From Rutidosis leptorrhynchoides (lineage: Eukaryota; Streptophyta; Magnoliopsida; Asterales; Asteraceae): a stretch of DNA of 64,000 bases. Positions 36,158 to 48,212 of the stretch are shown one piece after another. The notes beneath the pieces were generated by a model. The model saw only the letters and a list, made by a program, of their open reading frames with translations, was not told where the DNA came from and searched no databases. Made by a program: the position numbers and the translations under genes. The stretch spans positions 201,471,001 through 201,535,000 of the forward strand of contig NC_092336.1 of assembly GCF_046630445.1 (NCBI RefSeq), in the 5' to 3' direction. Each line of letters starts with the position of its first letter. Position 1 is the first letter of the stretch.

Positions 36158-37680
36158 TCACTGAATATCCTATTAGTTTTTAAAAGGAAAGAAAAATTAT
36201 ATAAGTTATCCAATTAATAGACTTTTCTGATTTTGCCCACTTTTCGAATAGCCAAAAGATGCAGCAGAGGGGCAGGATTCGTTTGGTCTCAATATAATTG
36301 AGGACTGTTTGGCTCCAATAACCCGGTCCACGTACAAATCCAACTATTACTACGAACCAGAAAATTTTGATGTCTATCAATTTAACCACTTAAAATAAAT
36401 TTTCGTAATTTTAAGAAATTTAGATAAGAAGTAGAATAATAATCTATGTCCTAAAACTAGAATAGCGAGAAATAAGAAAGAAAAAGAGCGCGTCGAAAAA
36501 GGTCGAAAAAGAAAAAGATTGAAAAAGAGTGACTATAAAACTTAAAAACACTTGACTAACCCAACCTTATTACTATTATTAACTTAAAATTATAATCGCA
36601 AATTGAGATTACTAATTGGAATGATAATTGATACATAGTAAAAGGCGTCTAAAAATATTAAAGCTTATAGGAAAAACTATATCCCAAATGGCAATATCTT
36701 AAAAAGGTACTAAAACTTAAAAAGGTGTCACAAAATTCTAAAGCACTTAAATCTTAGTCTAAAGAAAAGGCACTTAAGGGATTTTACGGCAAAGCCTAAA
36801 AATCTAGAAGTAAAAATAACTATGGCAAAAACTATGTTTAAAACTAAATATGAGCGAAAAACACAAATATTACGCTAAAACAATTAAAAAGGGACAAAAT
36901 ATAAAAATATACTAAAAGTTGTAAAAATTACAATTTTTATAAAAATATTATTTTTATATTATTTATTTTATAAAACTATTAATTTTAAATTTTAATTAAA
37001 CTAATTTAACTAAAAATACAAAATAATAAATAAACTAAACTAAATTAATTAAAATAATTAAACCTAATTAGGGTTAAATTTAAATAATAAAAATAAAAAC
37101 CCGTAATTAATGCCTGATTAGGGTTCTGTGTACCCGTGTCAGGGTTCCTCCGCGAGTCGCGGTTCCACGTGGCAAAAACCTCCGCGAGTCGCGGGGTTCG
37201 AAATACTGGATGACAGGCTGTTTCGGTTGACACGTTTCGACGTAATTAAATTATTTTTTTTAAATTATATTTTTTTGTTTTTAATTTAATTAAAATATTT
37301 ATATAAATTGAATAAAACTTATATTTTAAAAACTAGAATAGAAATAAAAATATGTTTCAATTTTATAAATAAAAATCTTAAAACTAGATTTATATATAAA
37401 TTTTTTTATTTTGGGTTTTTGATTTTATGTTTTAAATAAAAACAAAATATTTAAATAAAACTTATATTTTTATAAAATAAAAATAAAGAAACTTTATAAA
37501 ACTTAAATATTTAACAAACTCTTAAAAATATTTATATTTTTGTTTTCTTTTTATATTTTCGAATATTTAAAACGTATTTTTACAAAAGCGTATTTTTATA
37601 AAAGTAAACTAAAAATAAAAAAAAATCTTTTTTTTATATATATTTAGCGTTGCGCTTTCGGCTTTTAAGCAATAAATTGA
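36158..37680 (-). other. Athila 5' leader
   Basis: About 1.5 kb between primer site and gag ATG, AT-rich and non-coding. Two CCGCGAGTCGCGG motifs lie at 37150-37162 and 37182-37194, mirroring the pairs near the other end of the element and in each LTR. The 62-aa frame at 37045-37233 spans them and has no recognisable feature. Confidence 0.6.
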
Positions 37681-37700
37681 GTTCTCCGGCAGCGGCGCCA
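37681..37700 (-). promoter_or_regulatory. Athila primer binding site (Asp tRNA type)
   Basis: Element-strand TGGCGCCGCTGCCGGAGAAC, 8 nt from the LTR. It closely follows the TGGCGCCGTTGCCGGGGA primer site reported for Athila elements, with two substitutions. Confidence 0.9.
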
Positions 37701-37708
37701 AAAATACT

Positions 37709-39059
37709 TGATGTTAAAGCTAAGGGGTATAAAATACTATTAAATTTTACAAAAAAATACTATTAAATACGATTCAATTTTACACAAGATATTTATTTAT
37801 TTAGAGAATGGATATACTTAAACCTTACTACAACACTTATAGGCAGTGTACCTAATCGTACAGTAGTGTAGTTTTTAGTAAGTCCGGTTCGTTCCACATG
37901 GAATCTTTTAACAAAGCTTAACGCTATATTAGTTTTATTTTATAAAAATACAAATATATATATAAGTAATATTATTATTATAAAAGGGGTTTTTACCGTT
38001 TAATGACCGGTTTGTCGATTTTTTTAAAACTTTAGTTGCAGTTAAAACCAAAATTAAAAATAAATACAAGACTTAATGTAAAGTAAATAATGATAATGAA
38101 ATTGTGATAAATAAAAGTGCGATAAAATAAACTTGCGATAATTAAAAAGTACGATAATTAAAAGTGCAATTAAATACAATAACAATAAATAAAAGTGCGA
38201 TAATTAGAAGTGCAATTAACTATAAAATAAAGGAAATTAAATATGAAATAAAAGAATTATGCTTATTTAAACTTCCGTAATCATGATGTTTGACGTGTTG
38301 ATTTTAGTTTTATGCCCATGGGTTAATTGTCCTTTGTCCTTGATTATTTAATATGTCCGTCTGGTTTTTGTCCATAACAGTCCATCAGTCATAAATATAA
38401 AGTGCGAGTGTCCTCGTCAAATTATCCTTATACCCGAAGTTAAATATTCCAACTAATTGGGGACTTAAACTGTAACAAGATTTTTTAATACTTTGTTTAA
38501 TAATTACACCAGGTTATCGACTGCGTGTAACCCAAGATTTTAATACTTTGTTAACAATTATGCCAAGTGTCCTTGTACATAATTTCACTCCTGTTTTAAT
38601 AATTCTAGTGGCTATTAATCCATTCCCGTGTCCGGTTAATTGAACGATTATTCGTACATATAAATACCCTGCCCATCGTATCCGATCGAGTGTATATGGT
38701 TATTTATAGGGACGTCCAATTGTAAATCTTTATATTAATATTAACAAATTATCATTTAGTTAAACAAATATAAAGCCCATTAATAGCCCATAGTCTAATT
38801 TCCACAAGTGTCGTTCTTTTGTCCAAACCCCAATTATTGTACAAAGCCCAATTACACAATTTTAGTAATTAGTCCAACATCATGATTACTTCGTTTTAAA
38901 TAAGCATAATAATAACTTAGCTACGAGACATTAATGTAAAAAGGTTGAACATAACTTACAATGATTAAAAATAGCGTAGCGTTACACGGACATAATTTCG
39001 ACTTACACCCTTACAACATTCGCTAACATACCCTTATTATTAGAATTAAAATTAAAATT

Positions 39060-39136
<77 letters not shown>

Positions 39137-39738
39137 CGTTTACATATAGAGAAAGAGAGATTTTATGGATATTTTTACGATCAGAATTCGCTGGCTTTTA
39201 TAGGAATTTTTGTCCAGGGGGACTCCGCGACTCGCGCCCTTTTTGCTCTTCAAACTCCGCGAGTCGCGGAGTTTGTAATTACAGCTCACCCAGCTTTGGC
39301 TCTTTGTTTACCAACGGTTTATTATATTATATAATATATAAATAATTATAAGAATTATTTAAATATTATATTATATTTATGTGCGTAGTTGACTTGTAAT
39401 TTTTAGTCCATTGCGTCGAGCGTTGAGAGTTGACTCTGGTCCGGGTTCCGGATTTTCGAACGTCCTTGCGTACAATTTAATATCTTGTACTTTGCGTTTT
39501 GAATCTTGTACTCTTGTAATTTTGAGACGTTTCTTATCAATAATTGGAACCTCTTTGATTGTATTTTGTACTTTTGAGCTTTTTGGTCGTTTGCGTCTTC
39601 AATTCGTCGAATCCGTCTTTTGTCTTCACCTTTTATTATTTAAACGAATATTACTTGTAAATAGAACAATTGCAACTAAAAGCTTGTCTTTCTTGAGGAA
39701 TAATGCTATGAAATATATGTTCGTTTTTAGCATTATCA
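37709..39738 (-). repeat. Athila 5' LTR (element sense), 2030 bp
   Basis: Begins 'tgatgttaaagctaagggg', ends 'tagcattatca'. Partner of 9635-11661. It carries the (TA)n run at about 39068-39135 and GC motifs at 39225-39237 and 39257-39269. Plus-strand frame 39411-39758 is LTR sequence. Confidence 0.95.
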
Positions 39739-40322
39739 CCCATCAAGAATTGCATTAGTTTTAACAACTTATTATGACTTTGAAAATCTTTATTAGCATC
39801 ACAAGTACATTCAGGCAGTTTGATGAGGGCATCATAGTGCTTCCACAAAAAATTTAGCTTGTGGTAATACTCAGACAAACTACTCTGTCCTTGAGTAAGA
39901 GAATTAATCTTATGATGAAGATTGAAGGTGACTGAACCATCAATCTTATCATAAGTTTCTTTCAATTCTTGTCACACAACAGAAGCATCATTTGAAAAAA
40001 TTTGCCCTAAATACAACTCATCAGATATAGAAGTTAAAATCCATGTCAAGACAACAGCATTACATCTATCCCATTGATTAAGAAGAACTTCATCATCAGC
40101 ATAGGTGTTTCTTTCACAAGTTCCATCAATAAAACCCTTTTTATTTTTTGTATTTAAAGCAAGTGTTAAAGCTCTACTCCAGACACTGTAGTTTTCAGTG
40201 CCTTTCAGTTTTATGGAAATCAATGAAGTACCAGAAGTATCACTGGCATGAAGATAAAGTGGATCTCGAAAATCAAGTTTGTTTATTAAAGTTACAGAAG
40301 AAGATTCTTCTGTATCAGACAT
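39739..40322 (-). pseudogene. Copia gag N-terminal part
   Basis: The ATG at 40322 opens a 116-aa frame typical of the Copia gag N-terminus (LHASDTSGTSLISIKLKGTENYSVWSRALTLAL, GFIDGTC). It is closed by a stop at 39972, after which the same gag domain continues (TYDKIDGSVTFNLHHKINSLTQG, SEYYHKLNFLWKHYDAL) up to the Athila duplication at 39739-39743. The remainder of gag is at 9634 and below. The part of this frame below 39739 is Athila LTR. Confidence 0.88.
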
Positions 40323-40974
40323 TTTTAATATTTGACAAAACTTGTGAAAGACTTATAACAGTAACAAATCAAAACACCTCGAATCAGAAATAAAGCAGGA
40401 CAATACACAAATATGCAGAATAATGAATAAACAGATAAGCAGATATGCAGAACAAATAAGCAGATATGCAGAATCAATCAATAAACAGATAAGCAGATAA
40501 GCAGAAATGTAGAAAAAATCAATAAACAGATAAGATATAAACACAATTATAAAAGAAGAGAGATCTTGGCTATGGTCCAAGTGTGAACTCAGAGGGCAGT
40601 TTATCCTTCTTAAGCAAGAAGAACTCTCTGGTCAGGTACTTGCCACAACACAAGTAGGTTTAGAATATACCAATACAATCCACACTCCAAATATCAAGAG
40701 TCACCAACAGAAACCAGCGAAAGCACAATGAATACCAAGAACAGAAGATAAATCTCCAAACAAGATCTGAATCTAGACTTGAATCTTCTTGAACTAATAT
40801 TACCAGATCTTCTTAATCGAAGATCACAACTCACCCATAGACTATGTCGAACCCGATAGAACACCCTATCAAACAATCAATAGAACGAAACCCTAGATCC
40901 AATCGAACGAAACCCTAGATACAACAACAAATGCGACTAAGAACCAAGAAAACAACGATCCAGAGATATCGATA
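40323..40974 (-). other. Copia leader with local tandem repeat
   Basis: About 650 nt between primer site and gag ATG without coding signal. A degenerate tandem array at 40405-40535 is built from units like 'aaacagataagcagatatgc'. Its 'muICLLI'-type frame on the minus strand is a repeat artefact. Confidence 0.6.
40405..40535. repeat. Degenerate tandem repeat in Copia leader
   Basis: Several imperfect units containing 'aataaacagataagcagata' and 'atgcagaa', about 20-30 bp each. Confidence 0.75.
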
Positions 40975-40986
40975 GCTCTGATACCA
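40975..40986 (-). promoter_or_regulatory. Copia primer binding site (initiator Met tRNA)
   Basis: Element-strand TGGTATCAGAGC directly after the 5' LTR with no spacer, a perfect 12-nt complement to the 3' end of plant initiator-Met tRNA. Confidence 0.93.
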
Positions 40987-41181
40987 TGTAAAAAACCATA
41001 TAATCAACCAGAAGAATGAAAGGAATCACACACAAGAAGAATTTAATCAAAATACTTCCATAAAACCCTAAATCAAACATGACAAAGTCCAAAACTAATA
41101 CACAAAATAAACGATCCTTCACTCTTACAAAGAAAAACACCACTTCAATTGTGAATAATCATCAACAGATGACTAATCACA
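40987..41181 (-). repeat. Copia 5' LTR, inner part
   Basis: Matches the start of the left Copia LTR ('tgtaaaaaaccatataatca'). It is interrupted after 'gactaatcac' by the LARD insertion and resumes at 52530. Confidence 0.95.
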
Positions 41182-42955
41182 TGAGACGACCCGTCCTAAT
41201 CCATAAGAACGAATACAATAACATATGATTACATTGCGAGGTATTTGACCTCTATATGATACATTTTACAAACATTGCATTCGTTTTAAAAGACAAACTT
41301 TCATTACATCGAAAGTTGACAGGCATGCATACCATTTCATAATATCCATCTATAAATGATCTAATCTGTCATTTACTTAATCATAATCTTTACTGAACTC
41401 AACAACTTGAATGCAACGTCTTTTGAAATACGCCATGAATGACTGTCAATAATATCCTTAAAATGAGCTAATGCACAGCGGAAAATTTCTTTAATACCTG
41501 AGAATAAACATGCTTTCAAGTGTCAACCAAAAGGTTGGTGAGTTCATTAGTTTATCATAAATGATCATTTTCATCATTTTAATAGACCACAAGATTTCAT
41601 TTATTCAATAATCATACACTCGCAAGTGTTTAAAATTCATTCATATGGAATGAACACCTGGTAACCGACATTAACAAAATGCATCTAGAATATCCCCATA
41701 TATAAATATCGAAGTACTAAAGCAATTCAAATTCTCTGACTGGGGCTTGTCAATGGCCCATAGATCTATCTTTAGGATTCGCGTCAATTGGTGGCAATTA
41801 TAATAAACACCAATTCTTAGGTTACCAAGTTCAACAAGGGCGATATCTGGTATAACAATTCAACCATAGAATGTAGTTTCGATTACTTGTGTCTATTTAG
41901 TAAAACATTTATAAAAGCACATGTATTCTCAGTCCCAAAAATATATATTGCAAAAGCATTTAAATAAGGGAGTAATGAAACTCACAATACTGTATTTTGT
42001 AGTAAAAATACATATGACGACATTGAACAATGCAGGGTTGGCCTCGGATTCACGAACCTATATCATTTGTATATATATATATATATATATTAAAACGTAT
42101 ATTTGTAATCGAACAATTTATATATTATTATTAGTGATGTAATTATTATTTTTAATAATTTATATGTTTCATTATTTATCTTTATATCTTTATTTTATAT
42201 ATAGTAATATTAATATAATTAAGTTATGTATATTACATTTATCTTTTATATGAAGATCACTTGTTTATGAAATTAATAATTATAATAATACTAGTATTAG
42301 TAAAAATATTGATACTATATAATGATAAAAGTGATAATAATAATAATGTTAATGAAAATTATGATATTAATAATGATAATAATAATACTAAGTTTTATAA
42401 AGATAATTATGATAACAATAATTATAAGACTTTTAATAATTCCATTAAAACATACATTAATTAAGATTTTAATCATTTCCATAGTAATATTTATATCCAA
42501 AATTTCTATATTTATTATCTTATCGATATTATTAAAACGTGTATAATCATAGTTATAATAATCATAACCTTCGCGTTTAATTTATAAACTAGTGACGATA
42601 GTTTCTTTTAACATTAATTTGTAATCATAATTATAATTTTTACATGTTTTCATATAATTATAACCAATTTCTTACTCTTTAATATAACATCTTTTATTAT
42701 ATAATTGTGATATTAACATGTTTAATAATCTTAAATTCATAATAATAAGACTAACAATAATAACACAATAATAATAATAATGCTAATAATATCAATAATA
42801 TTAGAATTGATAATTGATAATACAACTTAATTTTTAAATGATAATACTAGTAATAATAATGATAATATCATAAATTATTTTAATGATCATTTTGTTGATA
42901 ATAATATCTATCATAATGACAATATTACTAATTAATGATAATAATAATGATTATA

Positions 42956-42988
<33 letters not shown>

Positions 42989-43083
42989 ATAACAATAATA
43001 ATAATCATAAGGAAAATAATAATAGTAATAATAATACCAATAAAAATGATTTACTACCTTAAAGGATCAAAAAGATAACAATT

Positions 43084-43153
43084 TGCCCAAGCCGGGACTC
43101 GAACCCACGACCTCCTGTCCACATATCAATACCCTAACCATTCCTTCATTGCC
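43084..43153 (-). other. tRNA-like sequence 1 in LARD LTR
   Basis: Minus strand, about 70 nt. It contains GGTCGTGGGTTCGAGTCCC, a perfect polymerase III B box (GGTTCGAGTCC) in a T-arm-like context resembling plant tRNA-Lys, and ends TTGGGCA. The 5' half (GAAGGAATGGTTAGGG) is only loosely A-box-like. Probably a SINE-type or tRNA-derived relic, not a functional tRNA. Confidence 0.5.
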
Positions 43154-43238
43154 GTCTTTTTTGAATTATCTTCTAAACTCTTATATATAACACGTTTTCT
43201 GTTTTTTTTCTATCTTCTTCTTTTGAGTTAAAAAAAAT

Positions 43239-43311
43239 GGTTGCCCTTGCTGAGGTTTGAACCCACGACCACTCGAAACTAGATACCTCTTCTTAACCAT
43301 CCCTCCATACC
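43239..43311 (-). other. tRNA-like sequence 2 in LARD LTR
   Basis: Minus strand, homologous to the neighbouring unit: GGAGGGATGGTTAAG, GGTCGTGGGTTCAAACC, AGGGCAACC, followed by a T-run. It lies about 85 bp from unit 1 in the same orientation, forming a tandem pair. Confidence 0.45.
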
Positions 43312-44711
43312 CTTTTTCTGTATTTATATGCGTATAAAAAGAATATAACCCGCATTTGTATTAGTTTATCTTCTTCCTTTAAAAATTGAAAATCAACTAC
43401 GGTTATCATTCACAAAAAAAAATTAAATACATCAAAGTAAAAATAATGATTAAGTATCCAGTGTTTATAATACTTAAATAAAAAAAAGAAAAGTAACAGC
43501 ATAAAAGCTGCTGCTGTCACGAAGCTTTTAAAAAAACAATATGGGTTTCACGATTTGATAATGTTTTAGACAAAATTTATAACACGAAAAATGTTTTAAA
43601 ACTTTTCTGTAATCTATATCAAACCTCAATTTCACTCAATTCGTAACACAAATTTCAAATTTAAATGAAGAACACTGTTTGACTTTTTGAGTTTAAAAAC
43701 TTTGACTCTGAAATTGGTAATCAATCGAAAGAATTGAAACGTGAAAACTTACAGAGAGTTTAGTTGGATCAATCCTAACAACTTTGCACTATTAGTTTTC
43801 AAAAATTGATTCGAGTATGGGTTATGGTTAAAAAGTTGTTTCAACAGAGATACCGAGCCTTTTTTTTTTAAAAAAAAAATCTGTTTGATTTAGAAATTAA
43901 AAAGGGATTACATTTGAGATTGATAATGGATATTTGTACGATTAATTTTCCACAATTTGATGTAATTGATTGATACAAATTGAGGTTATGGCCCGACAAG
44001 GAATCACGGATACTCAACAAATAATAAAAAAACTGATTGATACACTTTATCCACGATATTATCTGTTTTTATTTTATAATTAAAATAATATTTTTTTATA
44101 AATATATTAATAATAATATTGTTAATATTACTATTAATAATAATAATAATGGAAGTAATAAATGATAATAATATCAACAATAATAATGATGGTATTAATA
44201 ATAATAATAAATAGTGGTAATATCAAAAATCATAAAATTGATAATTTTAATATGTTTACTAATAACAATCATAATAACAATAAAAATAATATGTTTTATT
44301 AATACTAATATTAATATTACTTATAATAATATTAATGATAATAATAATATTAATAATTTTTGATAATATAACAACTTATATTAATTTCATATATATAAAT
44401 ATCTATCTTATGTTGGTCATAATATTATTAATAATACAATTATTAATGTTGTTATTAGTAATAATTATGAAAGTAATAATCATAATATTAATATAACCTT
44501 TATACTTTAACTTGTGATTACATATAATATGTAATAACTTTTACTGAATACTTATTATTTATAAATTTTTATATATATTCTAATATACATATAATAATAA
44601 TTGTAACTAGAAATCATATATATTTGTATATAGATTACACTTAATTATTTTGTATCTTATTTTACCTATTTAATTCTAATGTTTAAATTATATCTTATAA
44701 TTTCAAATTAT

Positions 44712-44755
<44 letters not shown>

Positions 44756-44925
44756 GTTTGTTTACAAACACTTGTTCGTGAATCGTCGGAAATAGTCGAA
44801 GGGTAATTGATTTCATGAATATAGTTTCAAAATTTTCAAGACTCAACATTACAGACTTTGCTTATCGTGTCAGAATCAGTTACAGATTAAGTTTAAATTT
44901 GATCGGAAATTTCTGGGCCGTCACA

Positions 44926-44940
44926 GTACCTACCCGTTTA
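44926..44940 (-). promoter_or_regulatory. LARD polypurine tract region
   Basis: Plus 'gtacctacccgtttaa' abuts the LTR, nearly identical to the Tekay A site at 22998. The following 'gaaatttcatcccgaaattt' also parallels Tekay ('taaatttcgtcccgaaattt'). Confidence 0.75.
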
Positions 44941-46879
44941 AGAAATTTCATCCCGAAATTTGAGTGAGGTGGTCATGGTTAACAATAAAAATGTTTTCAT
45001 GACGAATATGAGTTGATAAATAGAGTTTTATCATTAATGAGTAATACAGATAAAACAATTCGATTATTCGAAGCGTATGAGCGAAATTATCACAAAAGAG
45101 TGAATTTAAGAAATAAAGTTTCGTCATAACTTTTGACGTAGATAGGGTTGATTTCCGGAGTTCAAGGAATTTGAAGAAGATCTTTGTAATCTGAATAAGA
45201 TCTGATTTCTTCGGGATTAATGAAATCAGGATCTCTCTAATTAAATGCAGAAATCTGCCTTGATTACTCAGTCTGGTATTTCCATTATAAATTAAACTCT
45301 TCCGTTCCATTATTCTCACCATTCCTATACTTTCTTTCTTAGTTCATACATCCAAAAGATTATGAAAATGTTTAATCCAGTTCTAATCCTTGAATTTTCC
45401 TAATTATCATTTCTGTCATCCTTCTTTTCAATCTTCCACCAGAAAATCTGTTTACTTCTACTATTGCCTTGGGGTGAAACTATTCTTAATTATACCGTAT
45501 CTTTATATTGCTATTCGTATTAATATCCATAGTTTGTATCTTCTGTGTTGTTATTGGGCTTTATATTTTCTCTTATATTTTGGAGCTCTTTGCCTTTTTA
45601 TTATCCTCCCGACCTCTAGTAAAGCGAGTAACGGTCCAAAATTCATAAGTATGGAATTTCGGATAAACATCATGTTCTAAATAAGAAAGAATGTATTAGC
45701 ACGATTTGATTTGTCAAATTACCAGAATCACTGAGAATAGAACTATCAAGAATATACTTTCTTGATATGTTCAGAAGTTAAGCAGAATGAAAGAGTTATG
45801 TAACATGGCACATGATGACGTTATGATCTGTGAATCATCACGTTCCATTAGAAACTCAGCATGACCTACTGTAATATAATCACATTGATCAAGTGTCATT
45901 ATATTATACTAACTCATGCTTCAGTTCCCAACACTACTTCAGAATTCATTTATAGCTTATACTTAGATTCTACAGAAATTTCCAATATAATGTATTGCAG
46001 ATAGCACGAAGAGGTATATAATTTCAGACGAGAATATTTATGAAAATATTTTCAGAAGTATCGAAGATATTTATGATGATATTTTGAAATTTCTAGGTTC
46101 GAAAGTTGATAAGGAAAAGTTTTTCGCAAGATTTTAACATGACTTCGGAGCAGGATATTCTCTAAAGATTTCGTCGGGCATTGAATTCTTTGAAGGCAAA
46201 TTTAGTCTTTGTGATTTGCCCACGGCTTCCTTCATAGTTTCGCATAATTCGCTTTTCGGTACTAAATTTTCTATTGAGCGTTTCCAACCTTCCATTCCTT
46301 TTTATCCAACTTTTGACCGTTTAGACCATCTACAATTTTGCTGTTTCCTCCGCATTTAATGCTACCATAACTAAATCGTTGGTTATCAATCCGAGGTGGT
46401 TTCAGGTGAATTGTGTTTTTTGATGATTAAACACTGATGGTAATATGGTGGAATATAATAGGTTTCCCGGTAATAATAAAAGAGCTCGCATATAAATCAA
46501 GGTTATAATAAGGTTGTTTCGAACGAAAAGTCAAAGTTGGCTTGTTGGAGCTTTGACAAAATTTGCTAATTTGGGAAGGAATTGTAAAGTTATTTTCGAT
46601 AATAACAACGCAAAAGGAGCTATCACAGATACGTGTTGAACGTTTACTCAGGTTCCGATTATTTTCATGTGCATAACTATATGCATAAATCTTTCTTCTC
46701 GTAGATGAAGTGCGGTTGGTTCATCCTCTCGATTGAGGTGTTTTCAAGAATGATGAAAAGTTTGAACGCAGATTTGTAATCATCAAGATACAAATGAGGT
46801 TTAAGATGAAATCAAGTGGCAAACTTGAAGAATTGTTTAGTTTCATATGTTATAATCAATATTTTAATTCATTTTAATT

Positions 46880-47155
46880 GTCCAATGTTATTAGTCCACA
46901 GTCGATAGTCCACAGTTAACAGTCCAATAATTCATATATAGTTTAATATATAATATTCGACTTAATTAATACGTATCGTGACCCGTGTACATGTCTCAGA
47001 CTCGATCACAACTCAAAGTATATATATTATTGTAGAATCAACCTCAACCCTGTATAGCTAACTCACGCATTATTGCATATAGAGTGTCTATGGTTATTCC
47101 AAATAATATATATAGATGCATCGATATGATATGTCAAAACCTTGTATACGTGTCC
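46880..47155 (-). repeat. Tekay-LTR-like segment inside LARD internal region
   Basis: Parallels Tekay LTR positions about 20757-20990 in the same orientation: 'gtccacagt', 'gatcacaactcaaa', 'aatcaacctcaaccctgta', 'tagctaactc', 'catatagagtgtctatggtt', 'ttgtatacgtgtc'. The LARD's own LTRs do not carry this segment at the corresponding place. Confidence 0.75.
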
Positions 47156-47603
47156 CGATATTTAAAGTGCGTAAAATAAATAACATAAATTAAATGACGA
47201 TAAATAAAGTGCGTAAAGTAAATAACAGAAATTAAATGATGATAAATAAAATTACGAGAATATAAATTGCGATAATTAAATTGCGATAAATAAAATGTAA
47301 TAAGGAATTAACAGTTAGCTAGGAACAGTTAGCTAGGATTTTGTTAGCGTAGATTCTTAACAGAATTTCTCATAGTTAATTCGTTTGTTTCTAACAAATT
47401 TTATTTTGTCCAATGTTTTCTTCATTATGCCACTTGTTGGATTCTGATAGTTCAAAATCCAAATATGAAATTGTATGAAAATGGTTATTCTGCGGTGAAT
47501 GGATACGTATATCTGTGGATGTAAGTAGGATAGTAAATGACTGTTGAATCAGATTCGAAGGATGTACGGTGTAACTTATTAATGTGAAATTTAAATATTC
47601 CTC

Positions 47604-47621
47604 GGGTATTACCTACCCGTT
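47604..47621 (-). promoter_or_regulatory. Internal polypurine-like motif of LARD
   Basis: Plus 'gggtattacctacccgtt' differs by one base from the Tekay internal motif (27750-27767) and lies in the equivalent place, between the primer-site-proximal ORF and the rest of the internal region. Confidence 0.5.
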
Positions 47622-47858
47622 AAAATGTTTTCACCGTTAAAAGTTTGTACAAAAGAATTTTTAAATTACAATCTTTATGAAAATATATATACATATATAT
47701 TTTCTTCAGATGTAATGATGGATTTAATGAGTTAATATGATATTAACTCATCTGATTTACCGCTAAAACATGAATATATAATCTCTAAAACAATAGAGAT
47801 TACATAATTGCCATGTCGAACGAAGATAAAATAGATAGAACGATACGTAGAACGATGA

Positions 47859-48212
47859 TTATGATCGTGGTACAGAATGTGCTATTGAGGCATATGATGT
47901 TGAAACTTGGTTTATTGGTGGTACTGTTGGTGCTGGTGATGTTGCTGAAGCTGGTAAGTTTTGCACCATATTTTCCAAATTGATTACTCGAGCGTGAAGC
48001 TCGTTGACTTCTTCCATTATTCCGGGATGATTGTCGGTTCGGACGAGCGGATGAATAAGATCTAGAATTATAGATATTATGTAATCGTTTCCAGCTATTC
48101 TGGAATTGAGTGTGAAAATGGTGTTTCGAACAGGTTCGTCGGTAAGTGTTTCAGGTTCTTCGCCAAGAGGAAAAGTCGGTGGATGGAAAGGATCACCTCC
48201 TTCTTGTCTCAA
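47859..48212 (-). CDS. LARD ORF of 117 aa, unknown function
   Basis: The only plausible coding frame of the LARD. Residues about 60-90 (GIMEEVNELHARVINLENMVQNL) have a heptad-like hydrophobic pattern that would suit a short coiled coil. The ends are Pro/Ser-rich (FHPPTFPLGEEPETLTDEP; ASATSPAPTVPPINQ). It sits between the primer site and the internal polypurine-like motif, the same place as the acidic and F-box ORFs of Tekay, with no sequence likeness to either that I can see. It may be a gag-N-terminal remnant or an independent upstream ORF. Confidence 0.45.
   Translation of the reverse strand: MRQEGGDPFHPPTFPLGEEPETLTDEPVRNTIFTLNSRIAGNDYIISIILDLIHPLVRTDNHPGIMEEVNELHARVINLENMVQNLPASATSPAPTVPPINQVSTSYASIAHSVPRS

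Larger units (their letters stand above)
9635..39738 (-). mobile_element. Athila-type Ty3/Gypsy LTR retrotransposon
   Basis: Two LTRs (9635-11661 and 37709-39738) begin TGAT and end ATCA and are flanked by identical CCCAT duplications at 9630-9634 and 39739-39743. The primer site next to the right LTR fits an Asp-type tRNA, as in known Athila elements. Minus-strand order is LTR, primer site, 1.5-kb leader, gag, protease, RT, RNase H, integrase, long spacer with an extra ORF, polypurine tract, LTR. Gag-pol is one frame broken by three nonsense codons (35111, 33773, 18683) and by the Tekay insertion at 19747-32854. LTRs differ by scattered substitutions and small indels, which I would estimate by eye at 1-2 percent. 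Confidence 0.95.
41182..44925 (-). repeat. LARD 3' LTR (element sense), about 3.74 kb
   Basis: Begins 'tgagacgacccgtcc' and ends 'gggccgtcaca'. About the first 850 bp resembles the Tekay LTR ('acctctatatga', 'aggattcgcgtcaatt', 'caaccatagaatgtagttt'). The middle is rich in AAT triplets, and a (TA)n run lies at about 44714-44751. The isoleucine- and asparagine-rich frames inside are triplet-repeat artefacts. Confidence 0.92.
44941..47858 (-). other. LARD internal region, mostly non-coding
   Basis: No gag-pol motif is visible in any frame; short frames such as 44948-45322 and 45390-45680 have no recognisable domain. Within it, 46880-47155 resembles a piece of the Tekay LTR, 47160-47310 resembles Athila LTR sequence, and 47604-47621 repeats the polypurine-like motif. 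Confidence 0.65.

Noticed and set aside
37045..37233. 62-aa minus-strand frame in the Athila leader
   Set aside because: It spans the two CG-rich motifs. No family likeness and no counterpart near the other end of the element.
43084..43153. Functional tRNA gene
   Set aside because: The B box is good, but the A box, anticodon stem and acceptor pairing cannot be fitted, so it is listed only as tRNA-like.
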